Assembly: GCA_963922205.1 (NCBI GenBank)
Contig: CAWUHX010000027.1
Span: 1,116,001 to 1,180,000, forward strand
Direction: 5' to 3'
DNA from: Romanomermis culicivorax
Lineage: Eukaryota; Nematoda; Enoplea; Mermithida; Mermithidae
Length of the DNA stretch: 64,000 nt
Shown: piece by piece, positions 35,401 to 46,393 of the stretch
How positions within the stretch are numbered: the stretch's first letter is position 1
Layout: the number at the start of each line of letters is the position of its first letter
Translations under genes and position numbers: made by a program
The notes under the pieces: generated by a model
What the model was told of the DNA's origin: nothing
What the model saw: only the letters and a program-made list of their open reading frames with translations
Databases searched by the model: none

Positions 35401-37904
35401 TTCAATTCGAAAACGACGAAACGAACGATTTGGTAGTACGTTTGAGGCAAAATGTGATCAAAACGGCCGTACGACAAATTTGTTTGGCTTATAGCCGCAT
35501 TTCGTTGGCCGATGTCCAGAAGAAATTACGTTTGACGCAAACTCAAGACGCTGAATATATTTTGGCTAAGGTAGAGTAATTATCGCCTAATTTTACGATT
35601 CTGTTGAATATTCAACGAATTGAAACCAAGATTTACAATCGGATTCTGTGCATATATGTTGAATTTTCAATCCAGATCTGTTTCTGAGACATTGCATCTT
35701 GAGCCCGCTTCGAAAGTAAAATCTTTTGATTCCTATGATTTGTTTTAGATATGTATCGGGTCCGAAATTTTGAAAATATCGGGTCCGGGTCCAAAATTTT
35801 AAGAATGTCTGGTCCGGGTCCAGCAAAATAGTCGGTTAATTTCAGGTCTTATTTCGGATTCGGGTACATTATATTTTTCAAAACGCTTATCTGTGTGACA
35901 TACTTTTACTTTTGTGTATGTCATATAATAAAAACTAAAGGTGTATCGGGTACAACATTTTGAAAATATCGGGCCCGGGCCCAAAATTTTAGGGATATCG
36001 GGTCCGAGTCCAACAAAATGGTCGGGTAATTTCTTGTCCCGGTCCCCGATACATCTCTAATTCGTATGATAATTTTATGAATCCTACGATTCCTAAGATA
36101 ATTGTAGGATTCGTACGACAATCCTAAGATTATCATCTTACGATTTTCTAAAAATCCTAGAAATCCTAAGATATTTTTCCAACGAACAAAAAGAATGAAA
36201 ATGATCAAGGCTACATGATCACGTTCGATAAGCAAACATGCAATTAGTGTAAAAACAGGACATTTCCTTCATTACTGAATTCTATTTGGAAAATTGTACT
36301 ACTGGATTTGAGTAAAGAATTGGAATTTACCACGGGTGGCATGGTCAGTTTTAGCTTCCTTCTATGCATTCTCTATCACTTGAGTGATCTATTGTAGTTT
36401 TTCAGCATGAAATTTTATCTATAACTACAGTGCACCGTGAGCTATAGTTATCCAAACCACTGCTGTTCGACTATTACAATGTTGGCTTACTGTTAAAATT
36501 TCTCAAAACCAGTGAAAAGTGAATCGACTACTTACCGAACGTTGGGTGGTTTCTAAGCTACAAATTTTAATTTGGTAACCATGAGCAAAAGCGCTGTTTC
36601 CAGGAAAATTTGGAATTTTCTAAAATTTTCAATACTTCCTTGATACTTCCATTTAATATAACAGTAATTTTGCTATCGAACGCAGAAGGCCAGAACCTTG
36701 TATCTGCTCTGGTTACTGCAGTGTAGCACTTTTAAACGATTCGTTTTTTGGACCACTATTATGTATAAAACTTTTCCCGTAGTTATAAATTTTCCGGCGC
36801 CTACAGTTTGTAAATAAAAATCCTACGACACAATCTGACTCTGTAATTTTTTCATAGGAATCCTTTGGTACATAGAAAAGGACTGCGATTCCTAGGATAG
36901 TCGTGCTCATACGTGTAATGGGGTCCTGGGGTCTTGGAGGGTGGTCGGGCGACCTTTTTGGGGCCGGGGTTCACTGATTCCCAAAATTTTATGGGGAGGG
37001 GTCTCTGAAAAAATGGTTTTTTCGCCAAAAAGGTCCGAAAAGCAGTTCAAAAAATAGTAATTTTTATCTAAAAAACTGTAAAAAATGTATTCGTGGCATA
37101 GAGCGCCCATTTTTGACCATTTTTTGTGCAAAAATTGGCATTTTTCAGTATTTTTCCAACCAAAAGTATGGGGTGCCTATGACTACCATAGGACTAGCCA
37201 TAGGATTGGAAAATCTTGGGGGGGGGTATCGCCCAATGGCTAGCCATATGGTTGACGGTTTCTTGGGGGGGGGGGGGGGGGGTTCCTATAGCACTTCCCT
37301 GCCAATTACATGTATGATCGTGGTAGGATTCTTGGGACATTCCTAAGAATCTTCGGCCAGAAAAAATCTTAGGATTTTCACCTTTGAAGCGGGCTTTATC
37401 AATTAGTACGCTGATATGCGGTTATTGAAATTTTCCTTCGTCATACTATAGGCTATCAAAGACGGCGTTATCGACGCCGAATTAGACAAAGAGAATCAAT
37501 TTTTAAAATCGCGTGAATCGGGCAATATTTATAATACCCCTTTGCCTCAAATGGAATTTCACAAACGCATTCAGTTTTGTTTGGATATTCATACTCAAGC
37601 CGTAAAAGCGATGCGTTTTCCGCCGAAATCTTACGCCAAAGATGTCGAAACGGCCGATGTAAATTTTACTTCCTATAAATAGACTTAAAAATCGATTAAT
37701 TTCTCTTCGAAAATACTGTTTTCAAAAGTTGTACAAAATTATCTTATGTCTGGTGATTGCATTTGTTTGATTTTCACTTGCTCTAGCTATTCGAAGCTTT
37801 TCCTAATTTACCATGTCACATTCTTTTTTAAGGAAAAACGAGAACGCGAACAACAAGAATTGGAATTTGCCAAAGAAATGGCCGAAGATGATGATTTTAG
37901 TTGA
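32425..37904 (+). CDS. PSMD3: 26S proteasome non-ATPase regulatory subunit 3 (Rpn3)
   Basis: Lid subunit of the 19S proteasome regulator (cytosol and nucleus). Exons: 32425-32524, 32728-32942, 33011-33163, 34454-34590, 34754-34944, 35004-35107, 35163-35277, 35347-35570, 37452-37658, 37833-37904. They give 506 codons without a frame break (505 residues; human 534). The acidic N-terminus [13 protein letters not shown] is typical. Family blocks follow in order: [84 protein letters not shown], the PCI-domain region [21 protein letters not shown], and the tail [13 protein letters not shown] and [17 protein letters not shown]. Introns 3 and 8 hold hAT-like MITEs. The exon 2 donor (ACG|GTTGAT) is weak but keeps frame. 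Identification is secure. Confidence 0.97.
33868..34119. mobile_element. 252-bp MITE with CATACCTGT ends in PSMD3 intron 3
   Basis: Starts CATACCTGTTAGAGG and ends ...AATTACAGGTATG. Flanks AGCAGAAA and AGTGGAAA match at 6 of 8 positions, consistent with an aged 8-bp duplication. Upstream at 33253 a lone hAT-type end CAGAGGTCCAAAGTC is visible without a partner. Confidence 0.7.
35746..36059. mobile_element. 314-bp hAT-like MITE, TAGANATGTATCGGG ends
   Basis: In PSMD3 intron 8. Left end TAGATATGTATCGGGTCCG; right end, inverted, CGGTCCCCGATACATCTCTA. Flanks ATTTGTTT and ATTCGTAT match at 6 of 8 positions. Internal tandem units of TATCGGGTCCGGGTCCAAAA type occur in both halves. Confidence 0.75.
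36908..37316. mobile_element. CATACATGTAA-family MITE in PSMD3 intron 8
   Basis: Starts CATACGTGTAATGGGG and ends CAATTACATGTATG, reversed relative to 10856-11307. Flanks GTCGTGCT and ATCGTGGT match at 6 of 8. The interior keeps GACCATTTTTTGTGCAAAAA, CCATAGGACTAGCCATAGG and an 18-G run near the right end. Confidence 0.8.
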
Positions 37905-38838
37905 TCATTTCGAAATTTCCTTTTCTGCGTTCCTGGAAAAGCGCTTTTCTTCATTTTGGTCATTAAATGTGTGTCACCAGGACGGTACAGATGAGCGGGT
38001 GTGCAAAAAGTTGATGTTCTTGAGAATATGGCATAAGGTTTGAGAGAAATGGTAGAGATACAGACTGATACTTGCTTTTCAGTCTTCTAGACAAGATAAA
38101 ATAATGAGAACAAGAAGAAACTATGAATGACAAAAGAAAAACAGAAAATAATGAAGTAAATAAAAATTTAAATAATCGTAAAAACAGAACAAAGGAACAT
38201 AAAAAGAAATATGAATTTCAATCCTTATGACAATTTGAAGCAGAACAAAAACAACATAAGTCTCGACAAATACAAAAACTCAAGCAGATATCTCATCCAA
38301 AAGTTTTTGACACATGTTCACAAATTACGTAGAAGGATCTGGAGAAAATATAAGTTTTCTATGAGAACATTATTTGCAAGTACAAAGAAGACATGAAAAA
38401 GGAATTCGCGTGACAAACCAAAATCGGTGTGATATCAAAAACTGATTTTTGATATTCAATCAGTTTGATATTTAGATTTAATATCAAAACCATTTTTTAA
38501 TATTGACATTTTGATACTGAAACACATTGATGTATATCGAACTTATATATTATATATCAATCACAAAACTATCCCTTATTTAATTTGGAGTACATGTTGG
38601 TCTTCTGACGTGAGCATCAAAACGCCCCCAAAACACTTGCACACCGTTCATTGTCTAAAATTTGCATTTTTTGAACTGTTAGTTGGATTTGTTCATTGAA
38701 AATCGTCGTTCTGAGAATCAAACAATTGGACCTCGCTTTTTTGAGCATGCGACACTTGGCAGAAAAAAATAAAAGTGCACTTCAATTAGTTTAAGAAAAA
38801 CAGACTATATAGTCATTAGCATACATGTAATTGGGGGG
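37905..38838. other. PSMD3 3' flank, A-rich, no gene
   Basis: ATTAAA at about 37963 could serve polyadenylation of PSMD3. About 38040-38400 is A/G-rich simple sequence. About 38430-38530 repeats TTTGATATT/AATATCAAA in both orientations. Nothing coding is convincing. Confidence 0.5.
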
Positions 38839-39746
38839 TGTAACGTACCTGCTAAAGCAGTACTGTAAATATATAGCATACTGTATGTGATAGACATTCA
38901 TTAAATATTATTTCATTTTCGTATTTTACCATCTCAAGGGTGTCTGGGATTCACACCCAAACATTCCTATAAAATTACGTGAAGTACTTTATTTTGATCC
39001 GTTCACACCCCGGTAGCCCAATTAAGATGCCCCAATTAATTTGCACAAACGGCAACTGGTCCCCTAGAACCTACACTAAACTACACATTCCACGGCTACT
39101 GAAATCCCCCGTAAAAATCGTAAACAACACCTGCACACAGTAAAATAAGTAAAAGCCTCGCCAGACAGTAGTCTCAAGTGTAATGGTAGCGACGGCTCCA
39201 CAAAACATGTGTATTCAGAGAAACAGATACAGGAAGCATGCACAGAAGCACAAAGGTGTGGCTAAGCCCACCGTAGGAAGCAAGCAATACACGAAAAGCA
39301 TACCGTACTAGAAAAGCATTAAAGGGCGTGACTAAGTAAGCATGAAAAGCAAAGCAGGAAGCGACGATTGGCGGAAGAAGATGGACAGAAGCACGACCTC
39401 CCGCGACGCCCAGGGAGTGGCCAAAAAACGTCGTATTTAAAGAGAAGCAAAGTGTGATTTTATTATTATTGATGATTATTGAGTTCTTCATTTTTCAAAC
39501 AGCGCTCATCTCGTTTTATATTTGCAAGCAGCCATTTTTACGAAAGCAGTTAAACCGAGGCCCGTTCATTATTTGCAAGCTGAGACCGCGTTCTTTCGTT
39601 ATTTGTTGTCGACGTCTCAAAGCAGCCATCGATTAGTATCCATATTGCCCTGTATTGTCGAATCGCCCGTCTCCCCCGCGCCCCATTTTGTTGCCGTAAC
39701 GTCCATTTGGTTAAAGTAAAGTGCTTCACAAAATCTGGTCGTTACA
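38839..39746. mobile_element. Solo LTR 1 (908 bp)
   Basis: Begins TGTAACGTACCTGC and ends ATCTGGTCGTTACA, the TG...CA structure of a retrotransposon LTR. It is flanked on both sides by G runs (target duplication of 4-5 G). It sits inside a CATACATGTAATTGGGG MITE: the left remnant (38821-38838) and the right remnant (39747 to about 39810, with GAAATCGTCGACCATATG) join if the LTR is removed. No gag or pol is adjacent. A copy with the same ends lies at 45440-46332. Confidence 0.88.
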
Positions 39747-40563
39747 GGGGGGGGAGTGCCATACCATAGGAATCCCCTCCAGAAATCGTCGACCATATGA
39801 CTAGCAAGGCACGTAAATGATTTCACTTCGACAGAAGCTTTCTGATTCACTGAGGCTGACTGATGGAAATAATTTATTTTAGTGTTATCTGAGTTTTGAA
39901 ATAAAGGAAATATTGTTGAATGTTGCTCCGATAATGATAATTTTTCTCAATGAATACAATCCTCGTTCTGAAACTATTCTGAATCTTAATTCTGACTGTA
40001 GAAACAAATAGAAATAACATTTCTAATGAAAATTATAAATGAAAATTTTTTTATCATATTTCTGATTTCGTCATGAGTTAATTTTTTTCTTCTGAATGAA
40101 AAATGATATGATCTTTTTATTCATGTTTCTATAGCTATCCAAATCACAACGAAATCGGTGAAGTGAAACTCTGTGTCCTTTCAAAAGAGAGAATTCTTCT
40201 AAAATTTCAATTTTTTAGCATTTTTATTGGTAATTCTCTAGGATACGTGCAGCATTGTTCCGCTCCCTGCTAAAAAAATGCTGGGTGATAGGCAAGCTAA
40301 CCAAAATTGCCACAAGTGATGCCTCAATTCTTTGTGTATAATGATTGAAATTGTTTTTGTTTTGCAGGTTCGAATAATTCTTTTGTAATAAAATTTCAGG
40401 AAAGTTAGTTGATTTGGTAAGCGGGTTTCATCATACTACAACCTAACATGATGTCACAGATATTTTTCAAGACGACACGCCTTTTTTTTCAATTCTTGCA
40501 AAATATTTTCAATTTCTTACGTAAATCGTATTGAATCATACTCGTGCTCACTTGCTCTTTGTA

Positions 40564-40735
40564 AGATCTTAGTCATGCTTACATTCATATCATAAGATCT
40601 TAGTCAGGCGTTAAGTCCATATCATAAGATCTTAGTTTTGCTCACATTAATATCGTAAGATGTTAGTCATGCTTGCATTCTTATCATAAAATCTCAGTCA
40701 TGCTTGCTTTCAAATCATAAGGTTTGGTGTATGCT
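40564..40735. repeat. 31-32-bp tandem repeat, about 5.5 copies
   Basis: Unit of the type AAGATCTTAGTCATGCTTAC plus ATTCATATCAT, with AAGATCTTAG-like starts at 40564, 40595, 40627, 40658 and about 40689. Copies diverge towards the right. Confidence 0.85.
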
Positions 40736-40859
40736 TACTGAATGGTGTATAAGTTATAAGCAAGACAAAGGTGAGCATTTGCAAGCATTGAACAGACTAT
40801 GCTTGCAAGATTTCGAGTAAAACTCAAAAAGCATACCAACCTGGTTAGCCATAATGTAG

Positions 40860-41145
40860 TCATGGAACCGCGATACTTTTGGTCGAAAAAATACTGAAAA
40901 ATGTCAATTTTGTCGGTGCTTTGCGCCCTGAATACGTTTCTTTCGGCTTTTTTAGATTATTTAGATTATTTTAGATTATTTAGATAAAAATTAAAATTTT
41001 CTGAACCGTTTTTGGACTCTTTTTGGTGAAAAATGCAAGTTTTTCTGTTCAGAGAACCCCTAAAATTTTCGGGAATCAGATCCCTGGGCCCAAAAAAGTC
41101 GCTTGACTCTCCTAGACTTCACCTCGGGGTGTTACACGTATGGTC
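40860..41145. repeat. Left-truncated CATACATGTAA-family MITE
   Basis: Keeps the CGGTGCTTTGCGCC hairpin region, GGCCCAAAAAAGTCGCTTG and the right end GTTACACGTATG. The left end is lost near 40850. Four short TTTAGATTATT units are inserted around 40948-40985. Confidence 0.65.
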
Positions 41146-41625
41146 ATAAGCATCACAAGAAACATACTAAAGGGCCTTGACTTGTCATATCAAAATAAAA
41201 AAATTGTTTATTGTATGTACAGCAAATGCAAATTTTACATACATATGCGAATTCCTTAGCGTTTTTTTCGACCATCCGTCGTCGGCTTTCGATCTGCGTC
41301 CGGGAATTTATTTGCTAATAATTTGAAAGATCAAAAAAATCATGACATTGAGTTCCTGATAAAAGTAATGGATTTTTTTTCTATTTCCATGCTTTTTCCT
41401 AAGTGTCAAATGCATAAAAAAGAATAATCTCTATACGCAATATCTGGGTCACGTGACTTTTTCCGATCCTAATAACCACTCAATATGGGTGGCATAATTA
41501 CCTTTCAATTGAGGTACTTGAACGAGAATTACATGCTCCAAATATTGGATTTTACATATTTTGCAAAGACGAATTGTTGACGTGTTTCAACGCCTTCTGG
41601 TCGAATATTTTTCTATTTTTTGAAC

Positions 41626-44225
41626 ATGCCGAACTTTTACTATTACATTCTTATCTCTACAGTATACTCCAATTTAGTAGTTCTATCGGATTGCAAACAA
41701 AATCTCAACTTCTCCAAAGAAAATTTTTGTAAGAAGCTTTTGAAATTGTTCACGTATAAGTGGATTATACTCTACTTTTTTGACTACCATGTGTTGGCGA
41801 CTATCACCCAACGCCTCTCAGAACTACATTCTATTCATTTTTAAATGATCGATGTATCGGTCGGACTTTCGGCAAACGCAGCCTTACTAGAGGTCAAGAA
41901 ATCAATTTTGATTCTCTTGAAATGATTAAAAGTTTGATCTTCAAGGACTCTGCATTATGAAGAAAAAATTAATTGAATAGAGTCAATGATTCTTCCATAA
42001 TGTTGAATGGAATTTTGACTGCCACCTTAATGCATCGATCATTTAAAAATGAATGAAATATAGTGGTCAAACTCAATTCTTGTGTCTGAAAAAATTCGAG
42101 TGGAATATGAAAACAGGAAAGCAAGTACCGTGTACATAATTTCCTATTTTGGTTACATTCTACCGGCAACTCAGGAGCAGGAAAATTGTGGATTGTGTCT
42201 CACTACAGCCACCGTCTCACTATAACCACTGCCTCATTGTAGCTACCAAAGTATGTATAGGCATCCCATTGTAGCCACCAATCAAATAACATATGAATTT
42301 TGCACTATAGCCACATGTATGTTCCAAAACGGGGTATTCTCATCTGAGCGATTCACAAATAAGCGATTCGCAACTAAGCGATTCTCAAGTGAGCGATTCC
42401 CAAGTGAACGAACTCCCAATTGAGCGATTCCCATGTGAGCGACTCTTAATTGAGCTAATTCCCAAGTGAGCTAATTCCCAAGTGAGCTAATTCCCAATTG
42501 AGCGATTATTCCAAATTGAGCGATTCCGAAATGAGTGAATTCCCAATTGGGCGATTCCAAACGAGCGATCGATAATGTAATAACACTTTCTTCATATTTT
42601 CCTTTTCTACCTTATATTTTTCTATGTATGTATTTTTTTCTTTCGTCTTTTGTGTGTATTGTTAATGTTTATGCTCATGTACGTTTTTAAGTTTTCATCT
42701 TTTGTCTATGCTTTCTTTCATTTTCGTTTTTCTTTTTATCTACTTTTTTCTTTTTTGCTTATGAAACAACAAATTACGAGTTGTCATTTTTAATAAGCAT
42801 AGTCTCCCGCAATTCGGCACACACTATTTCCTATATAATTTTATTCTTTGTGATTTTTGTTTATTATTTTCCATCTTAGTTTTTTGCTTTTAATCTCTTC
42901 TGTTTTTTTGTTCTTTTTTTTCTTTCTTGCTGCTTTCTCTATTGTGCTTCTTCTTTCTTGTCACTATTTTCATGTTTTCTTTCTTTTTCTAATGCTTTTC
43001 CATCTATTTACACTTATTTTGCATGTCTTTATTTTTCTTGAAGTTTCCCTTCTCTAGATGTTTTGTTTTTTATAGCATTCTTTTGTTTATGTTTTTTATG
43101 AATACTTTCACATTTACAACGAAGAAAGACTAAAGCATGTCGAACTGTACAAGAATTATACAGGAGACTGCGGCTAATTAGAATGACAACTTGTAATGTG
43201 TTGTTTCACGGGCAAAAAAGAAAAAAGTAGATGACAAGAAAAAATGAAATGAAAGAAAGCAGAGACAAAAGATGAAAAGGTTAAAACATGCATGAACGAA
43301 AATATTAACAATACACACAAAAAAACGAAAGAAAAAAGAAACACACAAACAAAAATACACGGTAAAGAAGGAAAATATAAAGAAAGTGTTATTACATTCT
43401 TGATCGCCCGTTTAGAATCGCTCAATTGGGAATTCGCTCACTTGGGAATGGACCTTTATAAAATTACATGCAATTCATAAGAAAGCGAAAAATATAGCCA
43501 GTTTTGAAATTTGGATCCTGAAGTGTCTTAAAATCGTCAAGTTCGAGCTTTGAATTTCACCACATGGCACCAAAGAAGGAAATTTTTTCTCAATTTTAAT
43601 TTGATATCCTCTTTATATCAGGTTCCAGGAAACTACTCTCCACCACATGCACAGATGGCTCTAAATCGCAATTGGTCGCCCGTTGGTACGCCAATCGAAA
43701 CGGCACTTGCCGATCGTACGTTCATTCTTACTGTAAAAATTCCGCCAAATCGCCCCGCAGTAGATTCGAATGTAGAAAATTGTGTAGCCGAAAATTTGTC
43801 GTTGCTAATGCTCGATTGGCCATTTCGCAGAGCGGTATTGTTGCAAGTGAATCGAAGAGATGGGGAAAAAATATATTTTCTGTATTGCAAATGCATGGCA
43901 TGCATTTTTCATGATTTTCATGGATTATGCAGTTTTTGATCAAAAAATGTTAGATAGAATGATCAAGGATTCTAAAACCCTAAATTCTGGTATTTTTGAT
44001 CGTTTTTCAGAACCCCTGTACAGTAAACAAAATTGTCGGAAAGCAGTGGTCAGCTTCCCTCGAAAACCTTGCCCCGACGGCCTATTGACCGTCAGGTATT
44101 CGTTCAATGGTCGAAAATGTACTCCTCATTCGTTTTTCGTATGCCCTGGCAATAAACGATGGAATTTTTTGTCGGACAATGAATTCCGCGACAAAAAGTC
44201 TTGCGAAAAAATCTGTGTTTCGTGA
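41626..44225 (+). CDS. Predicted secreted protein with two Kunitz-type domains
   Basis: Exons 41626-41728, 43622-43834 and 44011-44225 join in frame to 177 codons (176 residues). The N-terminus MPNFYYYILISTVYSNLVVL is a plausible signal peptide. Domain 1 spans exons 1-2; its first cysteine codon is split by the intron (T|GT), giving C-x8-C-x19-C-x7-C-x12-C-x3-C, with RWYANRNGTC and RFECRKLC. Domain 2 is in exon 3: C-x11-C-x15-C-x7-C-x19-C-x3-C, from QNCRKAVV to CEKICVS. The 15/7/3 and 8/7/12/3 spacings match the Kunitz/BPTI fold. The usual GPC and YGGC motifs are weak, so inhibitor activity is uncertain. The signal exon is less certain than the other two: a CTCTACAG acceptor at about 41660 could instead start the exon. 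Intron 1 (1.9 kb) contains a foldback element. Confidence 0.72.
42185..42325. repeat. Half-array of CACTACAGCCAC units
   Basis: Units such as TCACTACAGCCACCGTCTC and CCATTGTAGCCACC resemble the arms of the element at 51180-52245. Only one arm is present, immediately left of the foldback element at 42331. Confidence 0.5.
42331..43454. mobile_element. Foldback-like element, GAGCGATTCCCAA family, copy 2
   Basis: In Kunitz-gene intron 1. Starts GGGGTATTCTCATCTGAGCG and ends GCTCACTTGGGAATGGACC. The left arm has about 14 tandem GAGCGATTCCCAA-like units. The inner T-rich (CTTTCTTTCATTTTCG) and A-rich (GAAATGAAAGAAAGC) blocks are inverses, as are ATGTAATAACACTTTCTTC and GAAAGTGTTATTACAT. No clear target duplication. 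Confidence 0.85.
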
Positions 44226-44571
44226 TAGATTGTGATGAACTGAATGAAATGTAGCAAATTTTGGAAGATGAAGATTATTAGTAAAATCAATATGTGATTG
44301 CATGAGTTTACTGAGTTGTACGGAATGCAAGAAGGCCACTTTAAAAAAATCGTTACCACTTGAAAATATTTGCCATCACTTGAAAAAATTTATTACCACT
44401 TGAAAAAAATCTTCATCTATAAACATGATGCGGAGTATATTTTCAAGATGCATCGCTAAAAAATCAAGAGCATCGCAGAAAAATCAAGATGTAAGAGTTT
44501 TTCGACGTTCGACTTCGACTTTCTTTTCATGCGCATCGCATTCTTTTATAAGATAATCTTTAAAAAATCGA

Positions 44572-46393
44572 TTGTGTAGCGGGTGGCCGACTGTGCCGTC
44601 TGGCCGACTGTAGCGGCAGGCCGGCTGTAGCACATGGCCGACTGTACCGGGTGGCCGAATTCACCTTGAAGTAGTTTACGCAAGTCGAACCTTATGTAAA
44701 ACGTTTTCGCACGAAATGTGAATAAAAAAAAATGCTAAATATAGGTTTCAATGCACAAGATATCATCAATAAATGCAAGAGCAACGCAAAAATATGCTAA
44801 CTAAGTGCAGAAATATGTCCTTAATAATCTTTTAATTCATTATAGAAGCCTAGATTGATTGATTCTATAGACTTTTTCTAATATTTTTGTAGCAAAAAAA
44901 CTATGAATAAAATATGTTAGAACTTGGCAAAAAATAGAATTTTCAAGATAGAACAACAACAACAACGGAATTTCGTCTTTACTTGAGTAATGTCCCTGGT
45001 TCATTACTTTTTTCGATATATGGGTTTAGCTCTGGTAAAAGCCATGGGGCCTTCACTTTTGTGGAATATCAGCATAATTCTTTTATTTGAAAAGAATATC
45101 GGTGAATTTTTTGCATTTTCTGTTCATGAAAATTGAAAATAAGTACTCAAAAATTAAGATTTTCTTGTATATAAATGCCAAGTTTTATAACAAATGTACT
45201 CAACAAATTGAACGGATACTAGAGGAAAAATTTCTTACAAAATGAAAAACTTTTGAATTCAAATAGGTATGCTTGTGTGTCTTTACTTAATTAGCATATT
45301 TATGCTGCATTTTTTGATGATATCTTGTAAATTGAAACCTATATTTAGCAACATTTTATTCATATTACGTGCAAAAACGTTTTACATAAGGTTGGACTTG
45401 CATAAACTATTTCAAGGTGAATTCGGCCATGTGCTACAGTGTAACATACCTGCTAACGCAGTACTGTAAATATATAAGATACTGTGTGTAATAGACATTT
45501 ATTAAATATTAATTCATTCCCATAATTTATCGTCTCAAGGGTGTATGGGATTCACACCCAAACATTCCTATAAAATTACGTGAAGTACTTTATTTTGATC
45601 CGGCCGCACCCCGGTAGCCCAATTAAGATGCCCCAATTAATTTGCACAAACGGCAGCTGGTCCCCTAGAACCTACACTAAACTACACATTCCACGGCTAC
45701 CGTAATTCCCCATAAAAATTGTAAACAACACCTGCACACAGTAAAAAGTAAAAGCCCCGCCAGACAGTAGTCTCAAGTGCAACAGTAGCCACAGACCCAC
45801 AAAACATGTGTACACAGAGAAACAGATACAGGAAGCATGCACAGAAGCACAAAGGTGTGGCTAAGCCCACCGTAGGAAGCAAGCAAGACACGAAAAGCAT
45901 GCCGTACTAGAAAAGCATTGAAGGGCGTGACTAAATAAGCAAGAATAGTAAAGCAGGAAGCGACGATTGGCGGAAGAAGATGGACAGAAGCACGACCTCC
46001 TGCGACGTCCAGGGAGTGGCCAAAAACGTCGTATTTAAAGAGAAGCAAAGCGTGATTTTATTATTGTTGTAATTCTCTGTTTTCTGATCCCTGCACCCAA
46101 TTCATTTCCAAGCGTTTTATATTGCGAGCGAGCAGTCCTTTTATTCAGAAGCAGTTAAGCCGTTGTTGTAACTCGCCGCTTTCCCCATTTGTTGTTGTTG
46201 ACGTCTCAAAGCAGCCGTCGATTATTATTACCCGTATCGCCCCATATTACCCGTTCCCCCATTCTATTGTACGCCGTTTCGGCCGTCCATAATTGGATAA
46301 AGTAAAGTGCTTCACAAAATCTGGTCGTTACAACAGTCAGCCACTCGGTACAGTCTGCCAGCCGTTACAGTGGGCCACTCAGTCTACAAGGAA
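44572..46393. mobile_element. Foldback-like element, GGCCGACTGTAGC family, with solo LTR inside
   Basis: The left arm has tandem GGTGGCCGACTGTGCCG-type units. The right arm has the inverse (CAGTCAGCCACTCGGTACAG), split by the LTR at 45440. Inner inverted repeats of about 100 bp pair GAATTCACCTTGAAGTAGTT (44648) with ATTTCAAGGTGAATTC (45408), and CCTTATGTAAAACGTTTT with AAAACGTTTTACATAAGG. Removing the LTR and one ACAG restores the right arm. Confidence 0.8.
45440..46332. mobile_element. Solo LTR 2 (893 bp)
   Basis: Starts TGTAACATACCTGC and ends ATCTGGTCGTTACA. It is nearly collinear with 38839-39746 throughout, including CCCGGTAGCCCAATTAAGAT and AAAGTGCTTCACAAAATC. It is flanked by ACAG (45436-45439 and 46333-46336). 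Its flank differs from that of LTR 1, so the two are independent solo LTRs. Confidence 0.88.

Noticed and set aside
39174-39491. Antisense open frame shared by both LTRs (also 45773-46048)
   Set aside because: Shared because the LTRs are near-identical; the frame resembles no LTR-retrotransposon protein.
42331-42560. CRISPR-like array of short repeats
   Set aside because: Units are contiguous and variable without spacers, mirrored in an inverted arm, and the genome is eukaryotic with spliced genes.
43550-43939. 129-codon open frame starting MNFTTWHQRR
   Set aside because: Runs out of frame with the Kunitz exon at 43622-43834, which has the cysteine pattern and matching splice phases.
38839-46332. 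A complete LTR retrotransposon
   Set aside because: The interval between the LTRs holds a Kunitz gene and MITEs, no gag or pol, and each LTR has its own target duplication.
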